Source: Sphingomonas sp. RIT328
Lineage (GTDB): Bacteria; Pseudomonadota; Alphaproteobacteria; Sphingomonadales; Sphingomonadaceae
Assembly (NCBI RefSeq): GCF_000632225.1
Contig: NZ_JFYV01000016.1
Coordinates: forward strand, 1 to 64,000
Length of the DNA stretch: 64,000 bases
Reading direction: 5' to 3'
The notes below the pieces were generated by a model that ran no database searches, was not told the DNA's origin, and saw only the letters and a program-made list of their open reading frames with translations. Made by a program: the position numbers and the translations under genes. Positions 8,208 through 16,379 of the stretch are shown here, one piece after another (position 1 is the stretch's first letter; the number at the start of each line of letters is the position of its first letter).

Positions 8208-10262
8208 TCAGGCGACGTCGGCGTCGGCGTCGGAAACGATCTGCGGCTTGAGCGCCATGATCCGGCGGACCTGCTCGGCATCGGCGAGCGTCCGCGACGG
8301 CTTGCCGATCAGATAGCCCTGGATCGCGCCGCAGCCCTCGCGCGCGACGATCGACAGTTGCGCGGGCTGCTCCACCCCTTCGGCGAGCACCGGCATGTTG
8401 AGCGTCGTGCCGAGCGCCGCCACCGAGCGCAGGATCGACACCGCCTGTTCGCTCGTCTCGATCTCGGCGACGAACGAGGCGTCGAGCTTGATCCGGTCGA
8501 ACGGAAAGGCGCGCAGCACGTCGAGCGACGAATAGCCGACGCCGAAATCGTCGAGCGCGATGGCGATGCCCATCGCCTTCAGCCGGGCGAGCTGTTCGAG
8601 CGCGAAGCGGCGATCGTGGATGATCGCGCTTTCGGTGAGTTCGAGCGACAGCCGCTCGGGCGGCAGGCCGCTGTCCGCCAACGCCGACGACACCGTCTCG
8701 ATCAGCCGCGGGTCGGCGAGGTGGATCGGCGACAGATTGACCGCGACCTTGTGCCGGTTGGGCCACAGCGCCGCCTCGAAACACGCCTGGCGCAGGATCC
8801 AGATGCTGAGCGGGACGATATCACCGCTCTTCTCCGCGAGCGGGATAAACTCGCTCGGCGGCACCATGCCGCGGACCGGGTGATGCCAGCGGACCAGCGC
8901 CTCATAGCCGGCGATCTCCCCCGACGGGATCGTCGCCTGGACCTGATAATGGAGTTCGAACGCCGAGGCGTCGATCGCGGTGCGCAGGTCGGCGATCAGC
9001 TCGCGCCGCTCGCGCACCGCATCGTCCATCTGGCTGTCGTAGAAACACGGTTCGTTCGAATGCGCCGACTTGGCGCGATACATGGCAAGGTCCGCCTTGG
9101 CGAGCATCGCATCGGCGTCGAACCCGTCGTGCACCGCCAGCGCGACGCCGATATTGGCGCCGATCGCGGCGCTGAACCGGTCGAAGTCGAAGGTCGCGGT
9201 ACAGCCCTGCAGCCGGGCGAGGAAGTCGTGCAGCGCATCGGGCGTATGATAGGAGACGACCGCGGCGAATTCGTCGCCGCCCAGTCGCGCGATACATTCG
9301 CCGGGCTGGAGCATCGCCGCCATCCGTGCCGCCAGCGCGACGAGCAACTGGTCGCCGGCCTGATGGCCATAGGTGTCGTTGACGACCTTGAAGCGCGACA
9401 GGTCCATCATGATCACCGCCATGCACGGATAGCCGTCCCGGATCCGGAAGCGGCGTTCGAGCTCCTCGATGAAGCTGGTGCGATTGGGCAGATCGGTGAG
9501 GCCGTCGTGCATCGCCATCCGCCGCAGCCGGCGATAGGCCTCGGTCTGGGTATGGCCGTCGAGCAGCGCGCTGATCGCGGCGCAGCCGACGATGATGCCG
9601 GTGGCGACGGTGGTGGTGACCGCGAGCGCGACCATCGTCAGGTCGGACAGGCCGGCGCCGAGCCGCAGCACCGCGATATGCATCGCCGCCATGCCGGTGA
9701 AATGCAGCGCGGCGACCGCCAGCGCGAGCAGGCCGACCGCGGTGGCGTTGCGCCCGGACCGACGCCCGTTGAGCACCTGGAACGCCGCGGCGGCGATGCC
9801 GCTCGACAGCACGACCGAGGCGGCGACATAGCGCCAGTCCCAGGTGACGATGCCGTCGACGCGATAGGCGGCCATGCCGACATAATGCATCGTCGACACG
9901 CCGGCGCCGATCATCGCGCCGCCCGCCGCGCCCGCCCAGCGCCGGCGCCGCGCCGCGATCGCCAGCCCGGGGATCGCGAGCGCGATCACGGCGAGCAGCG
10001 AGGCGAGCGTCAGCAGCGGATCGAGCACCACCGGGGCGGAGGCGCGGAACGCCATCATCGCGACGAAATGCGTCGCCCAGACCATCGTCCCGGTGCCGAC
10101 CGCCGCCAGCACGATCCAGCCGAAGCGGCTGTAGCCGACGCTGGCGGTGATCCGGTGGAACAGCTGCACCGTCGCGGCCGAGCCGATCACGCAGATCAGC
10201 AGCGCGAGCAGGACGAGGCGCAGGTCATGCTCCTGCCCGATGCACAGAGCGACGCGGATCAT
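8208..10262 (-). CDS. Membrane cyclic-di-GMP enzyme, MHYT-GGDEF-EAL
   Basis: This 684-residue protein should make and break cyclic di-GMP under control of a membrane sensor. Residues 1-240 form a seven-helix MHYT domain with the repeated signatures ATHFVAMMAF, STMHYVGM and LHFTGMAAMH, thought to bind a metal and sense a gas. A GGDEF domain follows with an intact GGDEF at 328-332; no RxxD inhibitory site precedes it. The EAL domain has EAL at 454-456 plus NLSPIHL, ELTES, DDFGVGYSSL, IKLD and AEGVE, so both halves look active. The start overlaps the stop of the GAF gene by 4 bases (ATGA), implying translational coupling. Residues 117 and 119 are Met and Gly here, Gly and Ser in the right arm. 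Confidence 0.93.
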   Translation of the reverse strand: MIRVALCIGQEHDLRLVLLALLICVIGSAATVQLFHRITASVGYSRFGWIVLAAVGTGTMVWATHFVAMMAFRASAPVVLDPLLTLASLLAVIALAIPGLAIAARRRRWAGAAGGAMIGAGVSTMHYVGMAAYRVDGIVTWDWRYVAASVVLSSGIAAAAFQVLNGRRSGRNATAVGLLALAVAALHFTGMAAMHIAVLRLGAGLSDLTMVALAVTTTVATGIIVGCAAISALLDGHTQTEAYRRLRRMAMHDGLTDLPNRTSFIEELERRFRIRDGYPCMAVIMMDLSRFKVVNDTYGHQAGDQLLVALAARMAAMLQPGECIARLGGDEFAAVVSYHTPDALHDFLARLQGCTATFDFDRFSAAIGANIGVALAVHDGFDADAMLAKADLAMYRAKSAHSNEPCFYDSQMDDAVRERRELIADLRTAIDASAFELHYQVQATIPSGEIAGYEALVRWHHPVRGMVPPSEFIPLAEKSGDIVPLSIWILRQACFEAALWPNRHKVAVNLSPIHLADPRLIETVSSALADSGLPPERLSLELTESAIIHDRRFALEQLARLKAMGIAIALDDFGVGYSSLDVLRAFPFDRIKLDASFVAEIETSEQAVSILRSVAALGTTLNMPVLAEGVEQPAQLSIVAREGCGAIQGYLIGKPSRTLADAEQVRRIMALKPQIVSDADADVA

Positions 10263-10771
10263 GCCGCCGCTCCGCGGCGCAGCAGGTCGAGCCGGTTTTC
10301 CATCGCGGTTGACGCCTGGCGGGCGAGACCGACCAGATAGGCCTTCTGGTCGGCCGAGGCGGGCGCGCGGCGCTTGGTGTCGAGCACGCAGAGCGCGCCG
10401 ACGTCGATGCCGCTCACCCGGCGCAGCGGCGCGCCGATATAGTAACGGACATGCGGTTCGTCAGTGACCACCGGCAGGTGGGCGAAGCGCGGATCATGTT
10501 CGGGATCGTGCGTCTCGAACACGTCGGGGCGGTCGAGCGTGAAGCTGCAGAAGCCGCTGTCGCGCGGGATACAGTCGATGACGAGGCCGTGGCCGGCCTT
10601 GAACCATTGCTGGTCGTCATGGATCAGCGACATCAGCGCGATCGGCGCGTCGAACGCGCGCGCGGCGGCGGCGACGAACCGATCGAACGCCGGTTCGCGC
10701 TCCGAGCCGAGGATGTCGAGATCGCGGACCGCCTGTGCGCGTTTGCGTTCCCGCCAGAGATTGAGCAGCAT
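10259..10771 (-). CDS. GAF-domain sensor protein
   Basis: A 170-residue soluble protein that is almost entirely one GAF domain: FDAPIALMSLIHDDQQWFKA, the DSGFCSFTL segment, VRYYIGAPLR and IDVGALCVLD are typical of GAF domains found beside GGDEF proteins. It has no output domain of its own, so it may pass a small-molecule or redox signal to the MHYT-GGDEF-EAL enzyme whose start codon overlaps its stop. The ATG at 10771 opens the operon; the 84-bp gap to the antiporter gene holds its promoter. Confidence 0.85.
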   Translation of the reverse strand: MLLNLWRERKRAQAVRDLDILGSEREPAFDRFVAAAARAFDAPIALMSLIHDDQQWFKAGHGLVIDCIPRDSGFCSFTLDRPDVFETHDPEHDPRFAHLPVVTDEPHVRYYIGAPLRRVSGIDVGALCVLDTKRRAPASADQKAYLVGLARQASTAMENRLDLLRRGAAA

Positions 10772-10855
10772 GCGACCCTGTCACCGTATACGTTTCCGCC
10801 CTTCATCCCTCAGAAGGATTAAGGAAGAATGTCAGGGCTGTAGCGATCGTCTTCG

Positions 10856-12748
10856 TCAGGCGGGCGTGGGCCGGCGCATCAGCAGCCGGCCCCACCGTCC
10901 GCGTTTCGCCGCGACGGCGGGGGCGAGCAGCGCCGGGAAGAGCCGCACGACGAGGTCGCCGTCGCCCGGCGTCGTCGCATGTTCGGCGCCGAGAAACGCC
11001 AGCTCGCCGCCCTGCCGGACGAGCGCGACCGGCCATCCCTCGTCCGCCGCGGCGGCAGGGGAGGGGGCCTCGCGATAGGGTTCGACGACCAGCGACGCGC
11101 CTGCCTCCATCAGGTCGGCGAGCCGCTGGAAGGTCATGTCCTCGCCGATGACGATCTTGCCGCGCCAGTCGCGCGCCGCCTCGTGCCGCGTGCCGGCGCC
11201 CTCGGTGGCGAGCTGATGGACACGCTCGCGCCCGAGTTCGGGGGCGAAGCGCGTGCAGACCAGCGCGTTATAGGCATCGTCCGGGGTCGCGGCGAGCATC
11301 TGTTCGACGTCGCGCAGGTCGACCACCTCCTCGCCGATCACCGACAGGATCTCGACGCGCAGGGTGCTGAGCCCGGCGAGCCGCGCCGCCTTGAGCGCCA
11401 GCGCCGACCGGTCGACGAGGATGACCGGCACGCCGGCGCCGTGCAGCGCCTCGCCGAGCCGCACCGTCCAGCGCGACGCGCCGACGATCAGCAGCCCGCC
11501 GCGCCCGCCGCTGGCGAGCTGCAACCGCCGGGCGAGCGGCGCCAGCGACAGGCCGTGGAGCAGTACCGTCGAGGCGATCACCGCGAAGACCAGGGGCAGG
11601 ACGAGCCGCGCGTCGGGATAGCCCGCCTCGGCGAGCCGTTCGCCCGCGACGCCGGCGATCGCCGCGGCGACGACGCCGCGCGGCCCGATCCAGCCGACCA
11701 GCAGCCGCTCGCGCCAGCTCGCCTTCGCGCCGATCGTCGCCAGCCAGATCGCCAGCGGCCGCACGACGAACAGGATGACCAGCGTCGTCATCGCGATCGG
11801 CCAGCTCAGCATCGCGATCGTCGCCGGATCGATATTGGCGGTGAGCAGGATGAACAGGCCGGAGACGAGGAAGACGGTGAGCGATTCCTTGAACCGGCGC
11901 AGCTCCTGGAGGCCGGTGACGTCGATGTTGGCGAGGACGACGCCGAACAGCGTCGCGCCGACGAGGCCGGTCTCCGGCTGGATTGCCTCGCCCGCCGCAT
12001 AGACGCCGAGCGCGCCGGCGAGCAGGATCGGCGTCTTGAGATATTCGGGTGCGAGGTCGCGCGCGAACAGCGTACGGATGCCGAACGGCACGACCAGCCC
12101 GAGCGCCGCGGCGAGTCCCGCGCCGAGCGCGGTATGCCAGGCGAGATGGAGGATCGCCGCGCTGCCGCTCATCGTCGTCGACAGAGTGAGATAGCTCAGC
12201 ACGAGCAGCGTCAGCGTCGCGCCGATCGGATCGTTGACGATCGCCTCCCAGCGCAGGAAGGCCGCGGCGCGCGGTTCGAGCCGCGCCTGGCGGAGCAGCG
12301 GCATGATCACCGTCGGTCCGGTGACGACGAGGATCGCGCCGACGAGGATCGCCACCGGCCACGACAGGCCGGCGACCCAGTGACCGGCGAGCGTCCCCAT
12401 CAGCCAGTTGAGCGGCAGCGCCACCGCGACGAGGCGGACGATCCCCGATCCCGCCGAGCGCAGCTCGCGCAGGTTGAGGTTGAGCCCGCCTTCGAAGACG
12501 ATGATCGCCACCGCCATGCCGATCGCCGGCCGCATCACCTCGCCGAGCGCGGCGGACGGCCGGATGATGCCGCCGACCGGCCCGAGCAGCGCGCCGATCA
12601 CCAGCAGCGGGATGATCGCCGGCACGCTCAGCTTCCAGCCGAGCCACTGGCCGAACACGCCGGCGACGGCGATGCCGACGACGAGCAGCAAAATGGTCTG
12701 TTCCACAACCGTCCCCCGGGGCGGAAGGTCGCCGCCCGACATGCACAA
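10856..12748 (-). CDS. CPA-type Na+(K+)/H+ antiporter with C-terminal nucleotide-binding-like domain
   Basis: A 630-residue inner-membrane cation/proton antiporter. Residues 15-400 are about a dozen hydrophobic helices with antiporter landmarks: VVTGPTVIMPLL, WEAIVNDPIGATLTLLV with the ND ion-binding pair, and GWIGPRGVVAAAIAG. After residue 405 a soluble part begins with GLLIVGASRWTVRLGEALH, resembling a TrkA-N/Rossmann regulatory domain. It should exchange Na+ or K+ for protons. The ATG at 12748 is weakly supported; a GTG at 12706 (residue 15) follows a G-rich ribosome site and starts directly at the first helix, so it may be the true start. Residue 50 is Val here and Gly in the right-arm copy. 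Confidence 0.88.
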   Translation of the reverse strand: MCMSGGDLPPRGTVVEQTILLLVVGIAVAGVFGQWLGWKLSVPAIIPLLVIGALLGPVGGIIRPSAALGEVMRPAIGMAVAIIVFEGGLNLNLRELRSAGSGIVRLVAVALPLNWLMGTLAGHWVAGLSWPVAILVGAILVVTGPTVIMPLLRQARLEPRAAAFLRWEAIVNDPIGATLTLLVLSYLTLSTTMSGSAAILHLAWHTALGAGLAAALGLVVPFGIRTLFARDLAPEYLKTPILLAGALGVYAAGEAIQPETGLVGATLFGVVLANIDVTGLQELRRFKESLTVFLVSGLFILLTANIDPATIAMLSWPIAMTTLVILFVVRPLAIWLATIGAKASWRERLLVGWIGPRGVVAAAIAGVAGERLAEAGYPDARLVLPLVFAVIASTVLLHGLSLAPLARRLQLASGGRGGLLIVGASRWTVRLGEALHGAGVPVILVDRSALALKAARLAGLSTLRVEILSVIGEEVVDLRDVEQMLAATPDDAYNALVCTRFAPELGRERVHQLATEGAGTRHEAARDWRGKIVIGEDMTFQRLADLMEAGASLVVEPYREAPSPAAAADEGWPVALVRQGGELAFLGAEHATTPGDGDLVVRLFPALLAPAVAAKRGRWGRLLMRRPTPA

Positions 12749-12772
12749 GCTGCGACGGCGAGGAACGTTGCG

Positions 12773-14011
12773 CTATCGCGTGCCGATCAGCGACGATGGC
12801 GTCAGCTCCGGTGCGACGACGACGAGGTCATAGCGGTGCACCGCGTCACGCCACGCCGGGCTTGGCAGCGGGGAGGCGGTCGTGCGCAGGCGCCGCAGGT
12901 CGATCAGCGTCCAATCGCCTGTCCGGGTGTCGGCAGCGGAGGGCAGCGCCGGCGCCAGCCATGCGTAATCGGCATCGTCGGTCAGCACGAAAGGCTGGTG
13001 GCGGACCTGCCGGCCGACGCCCCCGTAGAGCGCGCGGACGCCGCGCGCGCCATAGACGGCGATATGGAGCGCACCGACGCCCTCTTCCCTGGCGTGTTCG
13101 GCGACGAAATCGCCGAGGTCGCGTTGCCCGAGCTCATTGATGCCCTTGCCCATATGGACGGCGCCGAATTTGAACAGCAGCCGGGGCGGCCGCGGCCGGG
13201 CGGCGAGATAGCGGAGCAGCGTCCGCTGCATCAGCCGCGCACGCCGGAAATTGGAGGCGCGGCCGTCCTCTTCCTGCCCCAGGTAGATGGCACGCGTCTC
13301 GCACAGCGCGTCGAACAGCGCCGCGACGTGCGCGCCCCCGTCGTGCAGGATCGCCGCATCGGTCTCGGCGAGTTGCCGGTCGTCGACATGATAGAGGAAC
13401 AGGTCACCGGCCGCGCCGCTCGCGATGGCCCGGCGCGTCGCGGCACGGTCGGCAGCGGCGAGCCGCGCGATCGCCGCGCGTGCGATCGGCCCCGGCCGTG
13501 CCGCGCGCATCTGCTCGAACAGATAGCCCGGCGCGCCGAGAAACTCCTGGTCGAGGCCCCAGAGCTGAAAGTCCGGCCCGGCGAGCGCGGCGCAGGCGGC
13601 GGCCATATCGCTTTCGTCGCGGCCATTCTGGAAGGCGAAGGCATCGGGATGCGCGGTGAGGACGGCAGCGAGACGCGCGAGGCGATCGCCGCGCCGCAAA
13701 TGGGCGTCGACCAGCCGCGCCGCTTCCGGCCCGATCTCGACCGCAAGCGCGTCGAGGCCGTCCGGCACCATCAGCCGACAGATGCCGAGGGTGAAGGCGG
13801 GGATCTCACGCGACAGATGATCCTCGCCGATCAGCACGTAGCGCGCGCTGCTAATCGCCTCGGCCAGGATCGCCGCCCCCGCGCCGTGCAGCCCCGCCGC
13901 ATCGACCCGCAGCGTGGCGCGCGCCGCGTCCAGACCGACTGGTACCGCGTCCTCCTGCGCCGGGCCGGACGGGATCGTCACCGGCTGCATCCTCCCTCTG
14001 ATGGCCTGCAT
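12773..14011 (-). CDS. ChaN/erythromycin-esterase-like superfamily protein
   Basis: A 412-residue soluble protein with the spaced motifs of the EreA/ChaN (TIKI-like) fold: YVLIGEDHLSREIPAF, DALAVEIGPEAA, FQLWGLDQEFLG and LLFKFGAVHMGKG. These bear the conserved His/Glu residues of a putative hydrolase or metal site. No signal peptide or transmembrane helix is obvious. The substrate is unknown and a drug-resistance role should not be assumed. The start is uncertain: a possible promoter ends only a few bases before the first ATG (14011), whereas GAGGGAGG at 13991-13998 precedes ATG 13990 and, at better spacing, GTG 13981. The last 25 bp before the antiporter gene are intergenic, so the two may be co-transcribed. 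Confidence 0.6.
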   Translation of the reverse strand: MQAIRGRMQPVTIPSGPAQEDAVPVGLDAARATLRVDAAGLHGAGAAILAEAISSARYVLIGEDHLSREIPAFTLGICRLMVPDGLDALAVEIGPEAARLVDAHLRRGDRLARLAAVLTAHPDAFAFQNGRDESDMAAACAALAGPDFQLWGLDQEFLGAPGYLFEQMRAARPGPIARAAIARLAAADRAATRRAIASGAAGDLFLYHVDDRQLAETDAAILHDGGAHVAALFDALCETRAIYLGQEEDGRASNFRRARLMQRTLLRYLAARPRPPRLLFKFGAVHMGKGINELGQRDLGDFVAEHAREEGVGALHIAVYGARGVRALYGGVGRQVRHQPFVLTDDADYAWLAPALPSAADTRTGDWTLIDLRRLRTTASPLPSPAWRDAVHRYDLVVVAPELTPSSLIGTR

Positions 14012-14013
14012 GT

Positions 14014-14040
14014 GCTATATTCGTGTAACACACCGGTCAA
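14014..14040 (-). promoter_or_regulatory. Possible promoter of the ChaN-like gene
   Basis: On the minus strand TTGACC (-35) is followed 15 bp later by TATAGC (-10), or 17 bp later by TAGCAC. A GTGT-T-ACAC mini-palindrome lies between them. Transcription would begin close to the first ATG, which makes that ATG leaderless or favours a start further in. Confidence 0.4.
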
Positions 14041-14164
14041 GTCATGGGCGGGCGGATTTGCGCCACCCCGCCGGCGCGACGGCGGATTGCGGCAAATGGT
14101 TGCTGGCGCTTTAACGATGCGGGCGAGGGGGCTACAGGCAAGGAGCGGCAGACGGAGAGGCCCC

Positions 14165-14446
14165 TTGAACGACGAATTCGCCGAAGCCGTGGCCGGGATG
14201 CTGGCAGCCCAGGGGTTCGTGCTCGAAAACCTCTATGCGCTGCTGCTCGCCGGTGACCCCGATCCGGTCGCCGCCTGCCACGCCACCGCGCAGCATATGT
14301 TGCGGGACTTCGGCAGTCTCCGGCCGACCGGCGTCCAGACGATGAGCCACGCCGAGATCGAGCGGATCCGCCAGCATGCGCTCGACCGGCTGACCCGATT
14401 CTGGAACGGCGTCGAACGCCGGCTGACCGACCTGCCGCAGGACTGA
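14165..14446 (+). CDS. Small helical protein of unknown function (93 aa)
   Basis: I do not recognise the family. The frame from TTG 14165 to TGA 14446 gives a 93-residue, mostly helical, acidic-to-neutral soluble protein. It contains DEFAEAVAGMLAAQGFVLENLY, a His-containing middle (ACHATAQHML) and a Trp/Arg-rich end. TTG is chosen because GGAGAGG lies a few bases upstream and the reading frame before it is antisense to the neighbouring gene. The helix composition fits a small regulatory or partner protein. A hairpin with a 6-bp stem follows the stop. It is divergent from the ChaN-like gene. Confidence 0.5.
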   Translation: MNDEFAEAVAGMLAAQGFVLENLYALLLAGDPDPVAACHATAQHMLRDFGSLRPTGVQTMSHAEIERIRQHALDRLTRFWNGVERRLTDLPQD

Positions 14447-14544
14447 CCACGCGCGCCTCTCCGGCGCGTGCGACCGGCGGCGCTCCGGACCAAAGCCGAT
14501 ACGGATGATGGACAAAAGGGGTACGGGACGGGTAGCGCGCGCCG

Positions 14545-15078
14545 ATGGCAGCGTTGATGTTCCTCCTGATCGCGATCCTTCTGGCCTTCGTCGGCGGCAA
14601 CGGGCCGGGCTGGCTGGTCGCGATCGTCGTCACCGCGACCGCGGCGGGGATCACCCTGCCGGATCTCGACAGCCGCCTGCGGCTCGGGCACCGCAGCGCG
14701 CTGCTGCACGGCATCCTGCCCCCGGCGCTGGCGCTGCTCGATCAGCGGACCTGGGGGATCGCCGCGGGGCTCGGCTTCGGGATCGGCTGTCATCTCGTCG
14801 CCGATCTGTTTCCCGGCCGGATGCGCGGCTTAGCGACGATCAAGCTGCCGCTCTGGGGCGCGATCGGCGCGGGCTGGTCGTATCTGTGGATCATCGCCAA
14901 TGCCGCGGGGACGTTGCTGGGCGGCCTGGTCGTGCTGCGCCGCATCGCCGACGGACGTGCGATGGCCGGCGCGCTGGCCGGTGCCGGCATCGTCGGCGTC
15001 GCCTATCTGCTGCGCGCGGAGGGCGGCTGGCGGGCGCTGCTGATGCTCGCGCTGCTCGGCTGGCTGGCGACCCGCTAG
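14545..15078 (+). CDS. YdjM-like inner-membrane protein (metal-dependent hydrolase family)
   Basis: A 177-residue protein with four or more hydrophobic helices. The family's histidine/aspartate pattern is visible in ITLPDLDSRLRLGHRSALLHG and GIGCHLVADLFP, as in the membrane-bound YdjM/DUF457 group whose members are annotated as predicted metal-dependent hydrolases. The biochemical activity of the family is poorly known. It starts 98 bp after the small helical protein on the same strand and converges on the 44-residue gene with a 10-bp gap. Confidence 0.7.
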   Translation: MAALMFLLIAILLAFVGGNGPGWLVAIVVTATAAGITLPDLDSRLRLGHRSALLHGILPPALALLDQRTWGIAAGLGFGIGCHLVADLFPGRMRGLATIKLPLWGAIGAGWSYLWIIANAAGTLLGGLVVLRRIADGRAMAGALAGAGIVGVAYLLRAEGGWRALLMLALLGWLATR

Positions 15079-15088
15079 CCGCCGCGGC

Positions 15089-15223
15089 TCACTCGCCGGC
15101 GCGCGACTGGTCGCGCCAGTCCTTGCCGTAGTTGAGGACATGTTCGCGCGCCGCGCGCGTGTTCGACTTGGACGCCAGCCCCAGCGCACCGATGACGCCG
15201 CTCGTGATCAGAACCAAAGCCAT
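15089..15223 (-). CDS. Very small membrane-anchored protein (44 aa)
   Basis: From ATG 15223, preceded by an A/G-rich ribosome site (GAAAGAAGA), the frame gives 44 residues. One short hydrophobic segment (ALVLITSGVIGALGLA) is followed by a charged tail (SNTRAAREHVLNYGKDWRDQSR). A longer frame upstream exists but lacks a ribosome site at its start. The function is unknown; identical presence in both arms gives no independent support because the arms are copies. Confidence 0.45.
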   Translation of the reverse strand: MALVLITSGVIGALGLASKSNTRAAREHVLNYGKDWRDQSRAGE

Positions 15224-15498
15224 GTCGTCTTCTTTCCACTCGCCCGCCGGGACCAGCGCCGCTGCGGCGCCCGTCTTCCCGTCGGCATCCCCGGGTCCTA
15301 CCCGCATCGGGCCGGTCCGGTCCAACGCAGAGTCGCGATGGCTGTCATCGAATTCCTGCGTGACGCCGGCGCCCGGCGCCGCGCGCCCGCTGGCGGCGCA
15401 AGGGCGTTGAAGCCGGCCGCGCGACTTTCTACGGGCAACTATCCTTTCGGCCGCTGCGCCCCCGGCGGCACGACAGAGGTGGAGGATATCGGGTCGCC

Positions 15499-16323
15499 GT
15501 GAATTATCGTCATTCCTTCCACGCCGGCAACAGCGCCGATGTCGTCAAGCACAGCCTGCTGATCGCGCTGGTCCGCGCGCTGCAGCTCAAGCCGGGGGCG
15601 CTGACGCTGATCGACACCCATGCCGGCTGCGGCCTGTACAATCTCGCCGGCGACGCGGCGCAGCGCACCGGCGAGGCAACGCAGGGCGTGCTGCGCGCGC
15701 TCGCCGCGGCGGACCCGTTGCTCGACGCGTATCGCGCCGTCGTCCAGGCGGTGAACGATACGGCCGAGCCGCGCTTCTATCCCGGTTCGCCAAGGCTGCT
15801 CGCGCAGCTGCTGCGACCGCAGGACGTGCTGATCCTCAACGAGAAACATCCCGAGGACGCCGAGACGCTGCGCCGCGTGATGCGCGACATCGCGGCGGTG
15901 CACCGGCGCGACGCCTATGAATTCTGGCTGGCGATGCTGCCGACGCGCACGCCGCGCGGCCTGGTGGTGGTCGATCCGCCCTATGAGCAGACCGACGAGC
16001 GCGAGCGGATCACCGCGACGCTCGCCGCGGCGCAGCGCAAATGGGCGCATGGCGTGACGATGATCTGGTTTCCGCTCAAGGACCGCGCGACGCATGCGCG
16101 CTGGACGGCGCAGCTGCGCCGGCTCGGCCTTCCCAAGCTGCTGCACGTCGCGCACTGGCTGTACGACGCGGAACAGCCCGGCCTCTACAACGGCGCGGGA
16201 CTGTTCATCGTCAACCCGCCCTATGCCTTCACCCAGCCGCTGCCGCCGCTGCTCGCGGCACTGCGCGCGGCGCTTGCGCCGGACGGGCACGACGGCACGC
16301 TCACCGCGGAATGGCTGGGGTGA
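15499..16323 (+). CDS. rlmJ: 23S rRNA (adenine-2030-N6)-methyltransferase RlmJ
   Basis: This 274-residue protein matches RlmJ along its length. It opens with NYRHSFHAGNSADVVKH, has the S-adenosylmethionine loop TLIDTHAGCGLYNL near residues 36-48, and the catalytic N6-adenine motif DPPY near residue 159. RlmJ methylates A2030 of 23S rRNA before assembly of the large subunit. It starts at GTG 15499 just after a G-rich stretch. A housekeeping rRNA-modification gene on a RepA/ParAB replicon is unusual and hints at a chromid, or at a plasmid sequence joined to chromosomal DNA. Confidence 0.92.
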   Translation: MNYRHSFHAGNSADVVKHSLLIALVRALQLKPGALTLIDTHAGCGLYNLAGDAAQRTGEATQGVLRALAAADPLLDAYRAVVQAVNDTAEPRFYPGSPRLLAQLLRPQDVLILNEKHPEDAETLRRVMRDIAAVHRRDAYEFWLAMLPTRTPRGLVVVDPPYEQTDERERITATLAAAQRKWAHGVTMIWFPLKDRATHARWTAQLRRLGLPKLLHVAHWLYDAEQPGLYNGAGLFIVNPPYAFTQPLPPLLAALRAALAPDGHDGTLTAEWLG

Positions 16324-16344
16324 GCGCATTCCCCGCGCCCAGCG

Positions 16345-16372
16345 CCCCGCCGCGGCGAGCCCGCCGGCGGGG
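16345..16372. terminator. Shared hairpin between rlmJ and the receptor pseudogene
   Basis: An 8-bp stem (CCCCGCCG / CGGCGGGG) with a 12-base loop lies between two converging genes, 21 bp after the rlmJ stop and 8 bp before the receptor stop. It is placed to serve both strands. Confidence 0.5.
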
Positions 16373-16379
16373 TGTGTCG

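Noticed and set aside
10979..14446. Plus-strand open frame of 1155 codons (and its mirror 53133-56600)
   Set aside because: It is antisense to the antiporter and ChaN-like genes and rich in Arg/Asp/His runs typical of frame shadows in G+C-rich DNA. Only its last 93 codons look real.
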